Below are positions 1 to 8,173 of a DNA stretch of 45,286 bases, piece by piece. A model generated the notes under the pieces. The model made no database searches. It was given only the letters and a program-made list of their open reading frames with translations, and was not told the origin of the DNA. The translations under genes and the position numbers were made by a program. Location: the NCBI RefSeq assembly GCF_021738965.1, contig NZ_JAKKOQ010000009.1, positions 1 through 45,286 on the forward strand, read 5' to 3'. The stretch is from Gordonia zhenghanii (lineage in GTDB: Bacteria > Actinomycetota > Actinomycetes > Mycobacteriales > Mycobacteriaceae). The stretch's first letter is position 1, and every line of letters starts with the position of its first letter.

Positions 1-76
1 GGCTCGCGATCTCCGCGGCCGGGACACCCGCCCCGTACCACCGCACAGCCTTCTCACACTGCTCAAAACGGTCCAT
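1..76 (-). CDS. Truncated N-terminus of an unrecognised protein
   Basis: An ATG at 76-74 opens a frame of 25 codons that runs off the left edge without a stop. A GAGGG ribosome-binding site lies about 10 nt upstream. The visible residues (MDRFEQCEKAVRWYGAGVPA, then AEIAS) look like the first helices of a helix-turn-helix protein, as in some transposases or regulators, but 25 residues are too few to assign a family. Confidence 0.4.
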   Translation of the reverse strand, partial: MDRFEQCEKAVRWYGAGVPAAEIAS

Positions 77-127
77 CTCGAAACACCCTCACTGGTGAAG
101 GCGTTGCAACGACCACTTGAATCCACC

Positions 128-246
128 CCGGCGGAAAGCGGGGGTCTCGACTCCGCTCGACCGGCGGAAAGCGGGGGTCTGGACTCCGCTGGACCGGCGG
201 AAAGGGGGGGCTCGACTCCGCTCGACCAGCGGAAAAGAGGGGGTTA
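128..246. repeat. Tandem 33-bp repeat of the dispersed TCTCGACTCCGCTCGA family
   Basis: Units start at 128, 161, 194 and 226 (33, 33, 32 and about 21 bp). Each is CCGGCGGAAAG, a G run, then TCTCGACTCCGCTCGA or a variant. The second unit carries the same C-to-G change in both TCGA blocks (TGGA...TGGA). The array stops just before the stop codon of the MerR gene at 248. The same core recurs at 11979, 13696 and 39960. Confidence 0.8.
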
Positions 247-247
247 G

Positions 248-1009
248 TCAGTCGCGGCGATTCTTCCGTTCACGAGCCACCTCGAGGTAGTCGTCGAGCT
301 GGCGAGAGAGCTCTTGGTCCAACGCGCGGTACAGCGTGTTGTGGGCGGCGACGCGCCCGGTTCGGCGCAGCTCGCCGAGGAAGTGAGTCGCCCAGTCGGA
401 CTCCTCGCCGACCTTCGGAATCCAACCGTCGAACCGGCCCTCGGTAATCGCGCTGCGACCGGCCGAGATCAGCGTGTGAGCTGCGCGGCGCATGTCCTCG
501 TCGAGCTGCTCCTGAAGGTCGAGGGCATACGACAACGGCATGCCGCTCGCCATCAGACGCACGTATCCGTCGATGCTCTCGGTGTCCGTGATCGTGTACT
601 CCTCGGGTAGCGCGTCGTCGCCGACCGGCTCGATCAGTCCCGCGTGACGCATTCGCGCCAACAGCTCCGGATCGTTCGTCCCGAGGAGTTGGTACAGTTC
701 GTCGACGCCGATCGTCTGCGATGGAGTCCGAGACCACGGTTCGGTGACGAGTTCTCGCAGACCCAGGACCTCGGCGATGTCCTCGCCCTGCTCCATACGC
801 TCGAAGAAATCCGCGATGTGCGTCATCGTGAAACCCCTGCTCAGCAGGTCGTTGATGATGCGGAGTCGCGATAGATGCTCGTCACCGTAGACGGCGATCC
901 GGCCTCGACGTTCGGGCCGCGGGATCAGACCGCGATCTTGGTAGCCGCGGACGTTCCGCGTCGTCGTGCCCGCTTCACGTGCAAGATCGTCGATTCGGTA
1001 CTCGGTCAT
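248..1009 (-). CDS. MerR-family transcriptional regulator
   Basis: This is a DNA-binding regulator of 253 residues. The N-terminus has a MerR winged helix (YRIDDLAREAGTTTRNVRGY, then RGLIPRPERRGRIAVYGDEH) followed by the usual dimerisation helix region; the long C-terminal part is not recognised. I chose ATG 1009 because it puts the MerR fold at residue 1 with GGAAG about 10 nt upstream. ATG 1015 (two codons earlier) is possible; the longer open frame to 1111 is not needed. It lies 56 nt downstream of the reductase gene on the same strand, so it may share that transcript and could control the upstream oxidoreductase genes. This link is inference. Confidence 0.85.
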   Translation of the reverse strand: MTEYRIDDLAREAGTTTRNVRGYQDRGLIPRPERRGRIAVYGDEHLSRLRIINDLLSRGFTMTHIADFFERMEQGEDIAEVLGLRELVTEPWSRTPSQTIGVDELYQLLGTNDPELLARMRHAGLIEPVGDDALPEEYTITDTESIDGYVRLMASGMPLSYALDLQEQLDEDMRRAAHTLISAGRSAITEGRFDGWIPKVGEESDWATHFLGELRRTGRVAAHNTLYRALDQELSRQLDDYLEVARERKNRRD

Positions 1010-1065
1010 TCGCATGATTCTTCCAAACCACAGGACGTGGGGCGTGAAGAACCAGGTGAGATGCC

Positions 1066-2196
1066 CTACATCTCGATCGTGAGCGACTCCGATGCGCACC
1101 GCGAGACGCACGGCAAGAAGTAGCCCGACTCCCGCTCGGGCTCCAGCAGGCTTCCGTCACGGTGGTCGACGACGCCGTCGCTGACCCGCACCCTGCAGGT
1201 GCCGCAGAATCCCTGTTGGCACGAATACGGAGCGTTCGGCCGCAACCGACGCAGTGCGGTCAGAGTCGACTCGTCCGCGGCGACGGTCTCGGTCTCCCCG
1301 GTCGACGCGAGCGTGATCCGGAACTCGGTTCCGTCCTCGATCGGGGGCGGGGAGAACCGCTCGTAATGCAGTTCGACGTCCACGCGATCGACCAGATGCG
1401 TGCGCAACGCTTCGAGCATCGGTGTCGGACCGCAGCAGTAGACGGCGAGGCCGCGATCGCCGACGTCGCCGACCAACTCGTCCATCGTCGGCAGACCGTG
1501 CTCGTCATCGGTGCGGATCTCTACGCGGTCGCCGTAGCGAGCGAGCTCGTCCCGGAACGGAAGGGAGTCGAGCGTTCGGCCGCTGTAGATCATCGACCAG
1601 TCGAGTCCGAAACGATCCGCCACCGCGATCATCGGGAGAATCGGCGTCACACCGATGCCCGCAGCGACGAAACGCAGGCGTCCGACCGGGGAGCCGTGTC
1701 CGGGCACCGCCAGCGGGAACGCGTTCCGTGGTCCTTTGATCTTGATGGAGTCGCCAACGGCGAGCGTGTCGTGAACCTCGATCGATCCGCCACCGCCGTT
1801 CGGAATACGGCGCACTGCGATGCGGTAGGTGCTCTGGTCGCCGGGATCACCGCACAGCGAGTACTCACGCATGCGGCCCGACGGCAGCAGCAGGTCGAGG
1901 TGAGCGCCCGATCGCCACGGCGGGAGTACTGAACGATCCGGGGCGGCGAACGTCAACGCGATGACATTCTCGTCGTGCGCGACCACGTCCCGCGCGACGA
2001 TCTCCAATGTCTGGATCCCGTTCTTCTGCTGGACGTCGCGCAGCGGAGCGAGCGGAGCCCAGAACGGGAACCACACCTTGCCGATGCCGGTGAGTAGCCG
2101 CATCAGTGGATCACGACGCCACCGGCCGGTGAGGTGCGCCGGTTCGGCGGCAAGCGACGTCTCGTGTGGATGCTTGATGTGGTTCATGACTGTCAT
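1066..2196 (-). CDS. Phthalate dioxygenase reductase-type flavin/[2Fe-2S] oxidoreductase
   Basis: It passes electrons from NAD(P)H through flavin to a C-terminal [2Fe-2S] plant-type ferredoxin domain, normally serving an oxygenase or desaturase. The 376 residues show a flavin-binding motif (MREYSLCGDP), a nucleotide-binding domain (AAGIGVTPILPM, later YCCGPTPMLEAL) and cluster ligands C326, C331, C334 and C363. The start ATG 2196 overlaps the stop of the upstream PF10118 gene as ATGA, so the two are probably translationally coupled; the longer open frame to 2613 only shadows that gene. A ferredoxin reductase made together with a diiron-motif protein suggests a two-component oxygenase. The partner assignment is inference. 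Confidence 0.88.
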   Translation of the reverse strand: MTVMNHIKHPHETSLAAEPAHLTGRWRRDPLMRLLTGIGKVWFPFWAPLAPLRDVQQKNGIQTLEIVARDVVAHDENVIALTFAAPDRSVLPPWRSGAHLDLLLPSGRMREYSLCGDPGDQSTYRIAVRRIPNGGGGSIEVHDTLAVGDSIKIKGPRNAFPLAVPGHGSPVGRLRFVAAGIGVTPILPMIAVADRFGLDWSMIYSGRTLDSLPFRDELARYGDRVEIRTDDEHGLPTMDELVGDVGDRGLAVYCCGPTPMLEALRTHLVDRVDVELHYERFSPPPIEDGTEFRITLASTGETETVAADESTLTALRRLRPNAPYSCQQGFCGTCRVRVSDGVVDHRDGSLLEPERESGYFLPCVSRCASESLTIEM

Positions 2197-3104
2197 CCCG
2201 CGCGCCGAGCCCCCGGCGACGTGGCCAGGTAGGCCACGGCTTGGGCGGTGTCGCCGATCTCGGACGGATGGAACCCCGGCCTGAAGTACGTCGCCGTCGA
2301 CACGACGATGCGCCCGATCTTCGGGAACATGCCGCTGCGCGACTCGGCGAAATAGTCTCTGACGTATCGCCGGTACCTGGCGCGAACAGTCATCTGCGAG
2401 AACGTCGGGTCCTGACTGTTGACATAACGGAAACCGCGCACCAGGAGGATCATCAGGAACGGGAGCGCCAAGCTCATGGCGCGGCCGCGGCGCAGCGGGC
2501 TGTCGCCGAAGTAGGCCGCCACCTCGTGTGCCACGGATCGGTGCTCGACTTCCTCGGCGCCGTGCCAGATGAACATGTCGGCCATGTTCGGGTCGGCGCC
2601 GTTCTCGGACCACGTGCAGTTCAAGGCGAAGTCGCCGAGAAAAGCGGTGTAGTGCTCGATCGCCGCGATCAGCCAGAGCCGCTCGACGAGATGCTTCTGC
2701 GCGGCCTCCGGTGTCTGTCCCTTACGTGGCCCGAGGACTCGACGGAAGATCCATTCCATCTGGGTGAGGTACCCGCTCGGATCGATGCCGCGTCCGGTCA
2801 ACCATTCGTGGACCGCCTTGTCGTGGGCCTCGGCGTGCATGGCCTCCTGGCCGACGAAGCCGCGCATGTCGGTGGCGAGCTTCTCGTCCTTGACCAATGG
2901 AAGCGCTTCATTGAACGTCTGCACGAACCACCGCTCGCCTTCCGGCAGCAGCAGGTTCAAGACGGTGATCATGTTCGACGACACCGGATGGTTCGGGATC
3001 CAGTGCAGCGGACTCGCCGACAGGTCGAAATCGACGTTGCGGGCATGGAGTTCGACGTCGCCCGGATCGGTGTCGTCGCTCGTGCGTGTGCGTGTGTTCG
3101 TCAT
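2193..3104 (-). CDS. PF10118-family protein (annotated metal-dependent hydrolase; probable diiron oxidase)
   Basis: 303 residues, matching the family usually named predicted metal-dependent hydrolase. The sequence shows a ferritin-like diiron pattern: a Glu in PEGERW (E55/E57), E87-x-x-H90 in QEAMH, E150 in AIEHYTAF and E185-x-x-H188 in EEVEH. That is the E, ExxH, E, ExxH arrangement of carboxylate-bridged diiron enzymes. AGGAG precedes ATG 3104. The gene sits 9 nt after the hydrolase/SDR fusion and overlaps the reductase by 4 nt. I infer an oxidase, hydroxylase or desaturase fed by that reductase rather than a hydrolase; the substrate is unknown, possibly a lipid. Confidence 0.8.
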   Translation of the reverse strand: MTNTRTRTSDDTDPGDVELHARNVDFDLSASPLHWIPNHPVSSNMITVLNLLLPEGERWFVQTFNEALPLVKDEKLATDMRGFVGQEAMHAEAHDKAVHEWLTGRGIDPSGYLTQMEWIFRRVLGPRKGQTPEAAQKHLVERLWLIAAIEHYTAFLGDFALNCTWSENGADPNMADMFIWHGAEEVEHRSVAHEVAAYFGDSPLRRGRAMSLALPFLMILLVRGFRYVNSQDPTFSQMTVRARYRRYVRDYFAESRSGMFPKIGRIVVSTATYFRPGFHPSEIGDTAQAVAYLATSPGARRAG

Positions 3105-3113
3105 CGCGGGCTC

Positions 3114-4880
3114 CTATCCGGTCAGCTTCTGGCGTGCAGCGATGCGTGACGCCCACGGGATGAATCGGTACACGCGGTAGCCGAATTTGGCTTCCGGCGT
3201 CACGGGTACGACGGCCTTGTTGGACACGACGGCGGCGACGATCTCTCGTGCGACCTTGTCCGGCGTGTAGTTCCGCTTCTCGTAGAACCCGCTCACCTTG
3301 CGGCGCATGGCGTCCTGATCGTCGACACCCGCGTACTCGGTGACCGATGTGATGTTGGTGTTGACGATGCCGGGACAGATCGCGCTGACCCCGATGCGAT
3401 GAGCCGAGAGCTCGGCCCGCAGGCTCTCCGAGAACATGAGCACGCCGGCCTTGCTGGCCGAATACAGCCCGAGTTCACGTGAGGGGGTGAATGCGGCCGC
3501 CGACGCCAGATTGACGATGTGGCCGCCGGTCCCCCGAGCGACCATCTGCTTGCCGAACGCTCGACTGCCGCTGATCACGCCGCGCAGGTTGATGTCGATG
3601 AGGCGGTCGATCTGGTCGTCGGTCGCGTCCAGCGCGCTGCCTCCCAGACCGATGCCTGCATTGTTGACGACGATGTCGGGGACACCGTGCTGTGCACGGA
3701 CAGTCGCCGCGAATTCGTCGACCGTAGCCGTCTTCGAGACGTCCACGTCGTAGACAGCGGTCAGAACGCCCATCGCCTTGCACTCGGTCGCCGTCTCGTC
3801 GGCCGCCGCAGTGTCGATGTCTGCGAGCACCACCTCGCAGCCGAGAGCGGCCAACGCGAATGCCGTCTCGCGTCCGATCCCGCTGCCTGCGCCGGTGATG
3901 ACGGCGAGCTTGCCGGTCAGCGGCTGCGGCGGACCGGAGACACGCGCACGGTCGATGGTGTTCGGGGCGCTCGACGTCCCGTTCTCGATGGAGTCGATGA
4001 ACTCGATCGCCGTCGCCGCAAGGTAATCCGGGTTCGTGTACGGCAGCCAGTGACCGGTGGTCGACGACTTGCGCCACAGCTTCGCTGCGTGCGTGTACGT
4101 GCGGTCGTAGATGGCCGGGCGTAGAGCGATGTCGCGGTCGTTCACCACCTCGAGGACTGGCACTCGGGTAGGGCGGGGATTCGGCGAGGCGAGTTTGCCG
4201 CGGATGTTGGCGCGGTACAGCTTGAGGCCGGAGATCATGTCCTCGCGCAGAGTCGGCGCGAACGAGACGTTCTCACGCGGCGTGCCCTCGACCGCGTGGA
4301 GGAACTCGGTCCACAACTTCTCCGAGCCCAGAGCGCGGAAGAACGCGTCGGAGACCCCGGGGATCTGGAAGAACCCGGTGTAGGCCGACGATGCGACCTG
4401 AGAGAGTGCCTTACCGAGACTGCTCGGTGTTCCGGACGTCAGTTGGATGCGGGCCCACTCGCTGAGGAAGTCGAGGTTCGGACCGGACACCGACGTGAAC
4501 GACGCGATGGCGTTCTCGGCGTCGGGCGTGGTCACTGATTCCCAGGTCTGCACGGAGCCCCAGTCGTGTGCGACGACGTGCGCGCGTCCGCCGTCGGTGA
4601 CTGCGTCGATAACCGCGAACAGGTCCTGTGCCAGATCGGCCAAGCGGTACGACGACACCGAGTTCGGCCGGTCACTCTCGCCGAAACCTCTAGTGTCGTA
4701 AGCGAATACGCGGTAGTGCTCGGCCAGTTGCGGAGCTACCTGATCCCAGAGGTGGTGGGTGTCGGGCCAGCCGTGTACCAGGACCACCGTCGGGCGGTCG
4801 GTGTCCGCGGTGTCACCGTACGAGAACGTCGCGAGGCGGAATTCGCCTGCATCGACGTCGCTGCGATGCCAATCGATCAT
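3114..4880 (-). CDS. Alpha/beta hydrolase-SDR fusion, EphD-like
   Basis: 588 residues in two domains. The N-terminal alpha/beta hydrolase (about 1-300) has the oxyanion motif HGWPD and a nucleophile elbow in HDWGS, as in epoxide hydrolases. The C-terminal short-chain dehydrogenase (about 325-588) has the nucleotide motif TGAGSGIGRE, NNAGIG and a catalytic YSASK. The same fusion is known as EphD (Rv2214c) in M. tuberculosis, implicated in mycolic acid metabolism. ATG 4880 is preferred because GGAG lies 8 nt upstream; ATG 4907 and TTG 4934 are alternatives. It is the first gene of the three-gene group and follows the aminotransferase by 87 nt, where a strong palindrome lies. Confidence 0.87.
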   Translation of the reverse strand: MIDWHRSDVDAGEFRLATFSYGDTADTDRPTVVLVHGWPDTHHLWDQVAPQLAEHYRVFAYDTRGFGESDRPNSVSSYRLADLAQDLFAVIDAVTDGGRAHVVAHDWGSVQTWESVTTPDAENAIASFTSVSGPNLDFLSEWARIQLTSGTPSSLGKALSQVASSAYTGFFQIPGVSDAFFRALGSEKLWTEFLHAVEGTPRENVSFAPTLREDMISGLKLYRANIRGKLASPNPRPTRVPVLEVVNDRDIALRPAIYDRTYTHAAKLWRKSSTTGHWLPYTNPDYLAATAIEFIDSIENGTSSAPNTIDRARVSGPPQPLTGKLAVITGAGSGIGRETAFALAALGCEVVLADIDTAAADETATECKAMGVLTAVYDVDVSKTATVDEFAATVRAQHGVPDIVVNNAGIGLGGSALDATDDQIDRLIDINLRGVISGSRAFGKQMVARGTGGHIVNLASAAAFTPSRELGLYSASKAGVLMFSESLRAELSAHRIGVSAICPGIVNTNITSVTEYAGVDDQDAMRRKVSGFYEKRNYTPDKVAREIVAAVVSNKAVVPVTPEAKFGYRVYRFIPWASRIAARQKLTG

Positions 4881-4931
4881 GTCGTCTCCGATCGTGCCAA
4901 TGATCATTGAGACGGTACCACCGGTAACGGT

Positions 4932-4947
4932 CAAGCGCTAGCGCTTG
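4932..4947. promoter_or_regulatory. Perfect 16-bp palindrome, candidate operator
   Basis: CAAGCGCTAGCGCTTG reads identically on both strands, and TAGCGC repeats just beside it. It lies in the 87-nt gap between the aminotransferase stop and the EphD-like gene. On the minus strand a TTGACC and a TACCGT lie between it and the gene start. An operator for a TetR- or MerR-type repressor is the simplest reading; the regulator is not known. Confidence 0.55.
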
Positions 4948-4967
4948 CTAGCGCCTCGGAGTGTGTG

Positions 4968-6221
4968 TTACTGCCGGTACCACGACAGGAAGTTGCCGAT
5001 CCGATCGATCGCCTCAGACAGGTCACGCCCCCACGGCAGTGTCACGATGCGGAAATGGCTCATATCGGTCAGATTGAAGCCCGATCCCTGTACCACCAGG
5101 ATCTTCTCGTGAAGGAGTAGATCCTGGACGAACTTCTCGTCGTCGTGGATCTCGTGGACTTCAGGATCGAGTCTCGGGAACGCGTACAGTGCGCCCATCG
5201 GCTTCACGCAGCTCACACCCGGAATCTCGTTCAACTTGTCCCACGTGATGTTGCGCTGCTCCAGCAGGCGTCCGCCGGGTTGCACTAGGGCGTCGATGCT
5301 CTGGTAGCCGCCGAGGGCCACCTGGATCGCATGCTGTGCAGGGACGTTGGCGCACAGTCGTGTCGACGCGAGGATCCCCATGCCCTCGATGAAGCCCTTC
5401 GCGTGGTCCTTTGGTCCCGTCATCACGACCCAGCCCGCGCGGTAGCCGCACACGCGGTACGCCTTCGACAGGCCGTTGAACGTGAACGTCAACAAGTCCG
5501 GTGCCAACGACGCCACATTGATGTGCTCGGCGTCGTCGTAGAGGATCTTGTCGTAGATCTCGTCCGCCAGAATGAGCAGCGAGTTCTTGCGGGCGACCTC
5601 GACCAGACGTTCCAGCACCTCACGCGAGTAGACGGCGCCGGTCGGGTTGTTCGGATTGATGACGACGATCGCCTTGGTGCGCGCCGTGATCTTCGACTCG
5701 ATGTCCTCGATACTCGGATTCCAGCCGTTGTCCTCGTCGCACTTGTAGTGGACGGGGGTTCCACCCGACAGGGAGGTCATCGCCGTCCACAACGGGTAGT
5801 CCGGTGTCGGGATGAGGACTTCGTCGCCGTTGTTGAGCAGTGCCTGCATCGTCATCGTGATCAGCTCGGACACCCCGTTGCCGAGGAGTACGTCGTCGAC
5901 ATCGAAGTACGGGAAGTCGGGGATGAGCTCGTAACGGGTCACCACGGCGCGGCGAGCCGACAGGACGCCTGCGGACTCGGAGTAGCCCTGGGAGAACGGC
6001 AGCGCGTGGATCATGTCGCGCAGGATGACGTCCGGAGCCTCGAACCCGAACAGGGCGGGATTGCCGATGTTCAGTTTGAGGATGCGGTGCCCCTCCGATT
6101 CGAGTCGCGCCGCCTCTGCGTGCACCGGACCTCGGATCTCATAGCAGACGTTCTGCAGTTTCTCGGACTGCTCGAGCGTGCGGAGATTCACGTTCTGATG
6201 CGACACATGGGGGCGACTCAT
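4968..6221 (-). CDS. PLP-dependent aminotransferase (class I/II, AlaA/AspC-like)
   Basis: 417 residues of fold-type I aminotransferase. Visible landmarks are NPNNPTG (189-195), D220 in ADEIYD that binds the pyridine nitrogen, and the Schiff-base Lys K253 in NGLSKAYRVCGYRAGW. It most resembles the Rv0337c group (annotated AspC, related to E. coli AlaA), which transfers amino groups between alanine or glutamate and 2-oxo acids. The start ATG 6221 overlaps an ATG on the other strand. CAGAAT lies 6 nt before the start, so the mRNA may be leaderless. In M. tuberculosis its homologue neighbours etfD; here two plus-strand genes separate them. Confidence 0.9.
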   Translation of the reverse strand: MSRPHVSHQNVNLRTLEQSEKLQNVCYEIRGPVHAEAARLESEGHRILKLNIGNPALFGFEAPDVILRDMIHALPFSQGYSESAGVLSARRAVVTRYELIPDFPYFDVDDVLLGNGVSELITMTMQALLNNGDEVLIPTPDYPLWTAMTSLSGGTPVHYKCDEDNGWNPSIEDIESKITARTKAIVVINPNNPTGAVYSREVLERLVEVARKNSLLILADEIYDKILYDDAEHINVASLAPDLLTFTFNGLSKAYRVCGYRAGWVVMTGPKDHAKGFIEGMGILASTRLCANVPAQHAIQVALGGYQSIDALVQPGGRLLEQRNITWDKLNEIPGVSCVKPMGALYAFPRLDPEVHEIHDDEKFVQDLLLHEKILVVQGSGFNLTDMSHFRIVTLPWGRDLSEAIDRIGNFLSWYRQ

Positions 6222-6227
6222 GAGTAC

Positions 6228-6233
6228 ATTCTG
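6228..6233 (-). promoter_or_regulatory. Candidate -10 box of a leaderless aminotransferase mRNA
   Basis: CAGAAT on the minus strand is followed by exactly 6 nt and then ATG 6221. No Shine-Dalgarno sequence is present. The first base departs from TANNNT, so this is the weakest of the leaderless cases here. Confidence 0.4.
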
Positions 6234-6279
6234 TCAGCCTGACGCAGTCGATTTGAATTCGACGGGGACACTGGTAGGC

Positions 6280-7149
6280 GTGACCTCTACCTCGTTCACC
6301 GTCGCCTCGTTCAACGTCAACGGGATCCGTGCGTCCCGTCGTCGTGGGTTCGATGACTGGCTGGCGCACCGGGTGCCGGATGTCGTTGGCCTGCAGGAGT
6401 TGCGGTGTCCGGAGTCGGAGGTAGGGGAGTTCCCCGGCTACTCGGTGGCGACGGACGTCGGTTCGATACCGGGGCGGAACGGCGTCGGGCTGCTCACCCG
6501 GCACGAACCGGAGGCCGTCCGATCGTGGTCGGTCGCGCCGCCGAAGGCCCGCGGGCTCGGGGCGTATGCGTCGCACGGACGGTACATCGAAGTCGACCTG
6601 GCCGACCGTCCGCTCACCGTTGCCTGCCTGTATCTGCCAAAGGGTGGATTGCCCGGCCACCTGCAACGTCCTGGTGGCATGCGAGCCGAGACCGACGGCG
6701 GAGCGAAGTACGAGCGCAAAATGGCGTTCCTCGCTGGTTTCGCGCGTGAGCTCGACCGGAACCGGCTGGCGGCGGCGCGCGAGGGTCGCGAATTTCTCCT
6801 GGTGGGGGACCTGAACGTCGCACACACCCAGCACGACGTCACCAACTGGCGTCCGGCCCGCAAGATGGAAGGCTTCCTCCCGGAGGAACGCGAGTGGTTC
6901 TCGTCGCTGCTGTCACCGCGGCGCCTCGTCGACGTGGTGCGAACTCTTCACGGCGACCGTCCGGGCCCGCTCACCTGGTGGAGTTGGGCGGGACAGTCGT
7001 TCGTCAAGGACGTCGGCTGGCGGATCGATCACGAACTGGCGACCCCCGGCCTTGCCCGTCGAGCGGAGGACGTCTGGGTGGATAAGGAGTCGTCGCCGGA
7101 TGTGCGCTTGTCCGACCATGCGCCGCTGATCGTGCGCTACCGAGACTGA
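6280..7149 (+). CDS. xth: Exodeoxyribonuclease III (exonuclease III family)
   Basis: A Mg-dependent AP endonuclease/3'-5' exonuclease of the endonuclease-exonuclease-phosphatase fold, acting in base excision repair. The family landmarks are present: ASFNVNGIRA at the N-terminus, GLQELR with the metal-binding Glu, LVGDLNVAHTQHDVTNW with the active-site Asp and Asn, and WRIDHELATP and LSDHAPLIV at the C-terminus. I favour GTG 6280 (289 residues) because the fold starts a few residues later; the in-frame ATG 6220 would add 20 residues unlike the family and overlaps the divergent start. A strong hairpin follows the stop by 6 nt. Confidence 0.92.
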   Translation: MTSTSFTVASFNVNGIRASRRRGFDDWLAHRVPDVVGLQELRCPESEVGEFPGYSVATDVGSIPGRNGVGLLTRHEPEAVRSWSVAPPKARGLGAYASHGRYIEVDLADRPLTVACLYLPKGGLPGHLQRPGGMRAETDGGAKYERKMAFLAGFARELDRNRLAAAREGREFLLVGDLNVAHTQHDVTNWRPARKMEGFLPEEREWFSSLLSPRRLVDVVRTLHGDRPGPLTWWSWAGQSFVKDVGWRIDHELATPGLARRAEDVWVDKESSPDVRLSDHAPLIVRYRD

Positions 7150-7155
7150 ACGGCG

Positions 7156-7204
7156 AACGTTTGTGCTCGACGGTGTCCTAGGGACACCTTCGAGCACAAA
7201 CGTT
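7156..7204 (+). terminator. Long near-perfect hairpin downstream of xth
   Basis: AACGTTTGTGCTCGA on the left pairs with TCGAGCACAAACGTT on the right, and the inside (GGTGTCC ... GGACACC around CTAGG) continues the stem, so nearly all 49 bases fold on themselves. There is no T-run, as is common for actinobacterial terminators. It shares its AACGTT tip, CTCGA block and central CCTAGG with the hairpin at 8174. Confidence 0.7.
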
Positions 7205-7248
7205 GAGTGAATCGGAACCGGCTACCGGTGGCGTGCGTCTAACTGAGT

Positions 7249-8169
7249 ATGGGGGAGAAGACGCTACGAGGCGTGCCGGCGTGTATTCGGGTCGCGGAAC
7301 ATCTCGCTGGTCACGACGGCATCATCACGGCGGCGCGGGCCTACGAGTTGGGTATGTCGGTCGGCGAAGTGAAGCACAGAGTGGCTGTGCGGCTATGGAT
7401 CCCACACGCACGGGGCGTCTATTTGTCGGCCGAGCATCGGATGACGGAGATGGCGCGCCTACGGATCGCGGTGGCGACGCACGGCGGTGTGGTCGACCGG
7501 ACGGCGGCGGCGTGGCTGCACGGTCTGATCAACGACCTGCCAGACGTGATCACACTCTCGGTCCCGCAGGCCGTGCACGGCACCGCTGACTGCGCGGTGA
7601 CCACGGACTCCAAGCGGCGGACTTTCCCGTCTGAAGACGTCGCTGCCGTTGCGGGGATTCCGGTGACCGCGTTGCCGTTGACGATCTTGCAAGCCGCGAC
7701 CGAACTGGACATAGACGCGGCTGTCTCGGTGATGGACCGTGCACTCCAGATCAAGCGGGTCACTGTGCCAGCGCTGCGAGCCAGCCTCGACCGCAATTCC
7801 GGCGCGCACGGAATGCGGTTGGCGCGCATCGTTCTCACCGCTGCCGAAGACGATTCCGAGTCCGAAGCCGAGCGGCTCTTCGTTCGTCTGCTGAAGAGGT
7901 ACGGAATAACTGGTTGGGAACAACAGAAGTGGCTAGGCGGGCATCGCATCGATTTCGTGTGGCCGGAGTTGGGGATCGCCGTCGCGATCAACGGTTGGGC
8001 CTTCCATCACCAGTACGACAGGTGGGACAACGATCTGCGTACGACCAACATGCTCGTGGCGATGGGGTGGTATCCCCTCAGCTTTCCATGGAAACGGCTG
8101 CGGTTCGAAGAAGAGTCCGTGATGCGGGAACTGGTGAACGCGATTGAAACGCGACAGACCTGCCAATAG
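7249..8169 (+). CDS. AbiEi antitoxin-like/DUF559 protein with altered nuclease motif
   Basis: 306 residues. The N-terminus resembles the AbiEi-type winged helix of type IV toxin-antitoxin antitoxins (an HDGIITAARAYELGMS-like start). The C-terminus (about 205-300) is a DUF559/Vsr-like PD-(D/E)XK fold, with HRIDFVWP and RTTNMLVAMGWYPLSF. The usual active-site E-x-D of that domain (consensus roughly VEVDGW) reads VAINGW here, so Glu is Ala and Asp is Asn. I see no strong Shine-Dalgarno site before ATG 7249. No toxin gene is adjacent: the neighbours are xth and etfD. Such orphan proteins are numerous in actinobacteria and their role is not settled; I would not call this a functional toxin-antitoxin pair. 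Confidence 0.8.
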   Translation: MGEKTLRGVPACIRVAEHLAGHDGIITAARAYELGMSVGEVKHRVAVRLWIPHARGVYLSAEHRMTEMARLRIAVATHGGVVDRTAAAWLHGLINDLPDVITLSVPQAVHGTADCAVTTDSKRRTFPSEDVAAVAGIPVTALPLTILQAATELDIDAAVSVMDRALQIKRVTVPALRASLDRNSGAHGMRLARIVLTAAEDDSESEAERLFVRLLKRYGITGWEQQKWLGGHRIDFVWPELGIAVAINGWAFHHQYDRWDNDLRTTNMLVAMGWYPLSFPWKRLRFEEESVMRELVNAIETRQTCQ

Positions 8170-8173
8170 AAAA

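Noticed and set aside
128..246. Possible CRISPR array
   Set aside because: The 33-bp units are contiguous and near-identical along their whole length with no unique spacers, and no cas genes are in the window.
7249..8169. Type IV toxin-antitoxin system (AbiEi/AbiEii)
   Set aside because: Only the AbiEi-like N-terminal domain is seen, and there is no nucleotidyltransferase toxin gene on either side.
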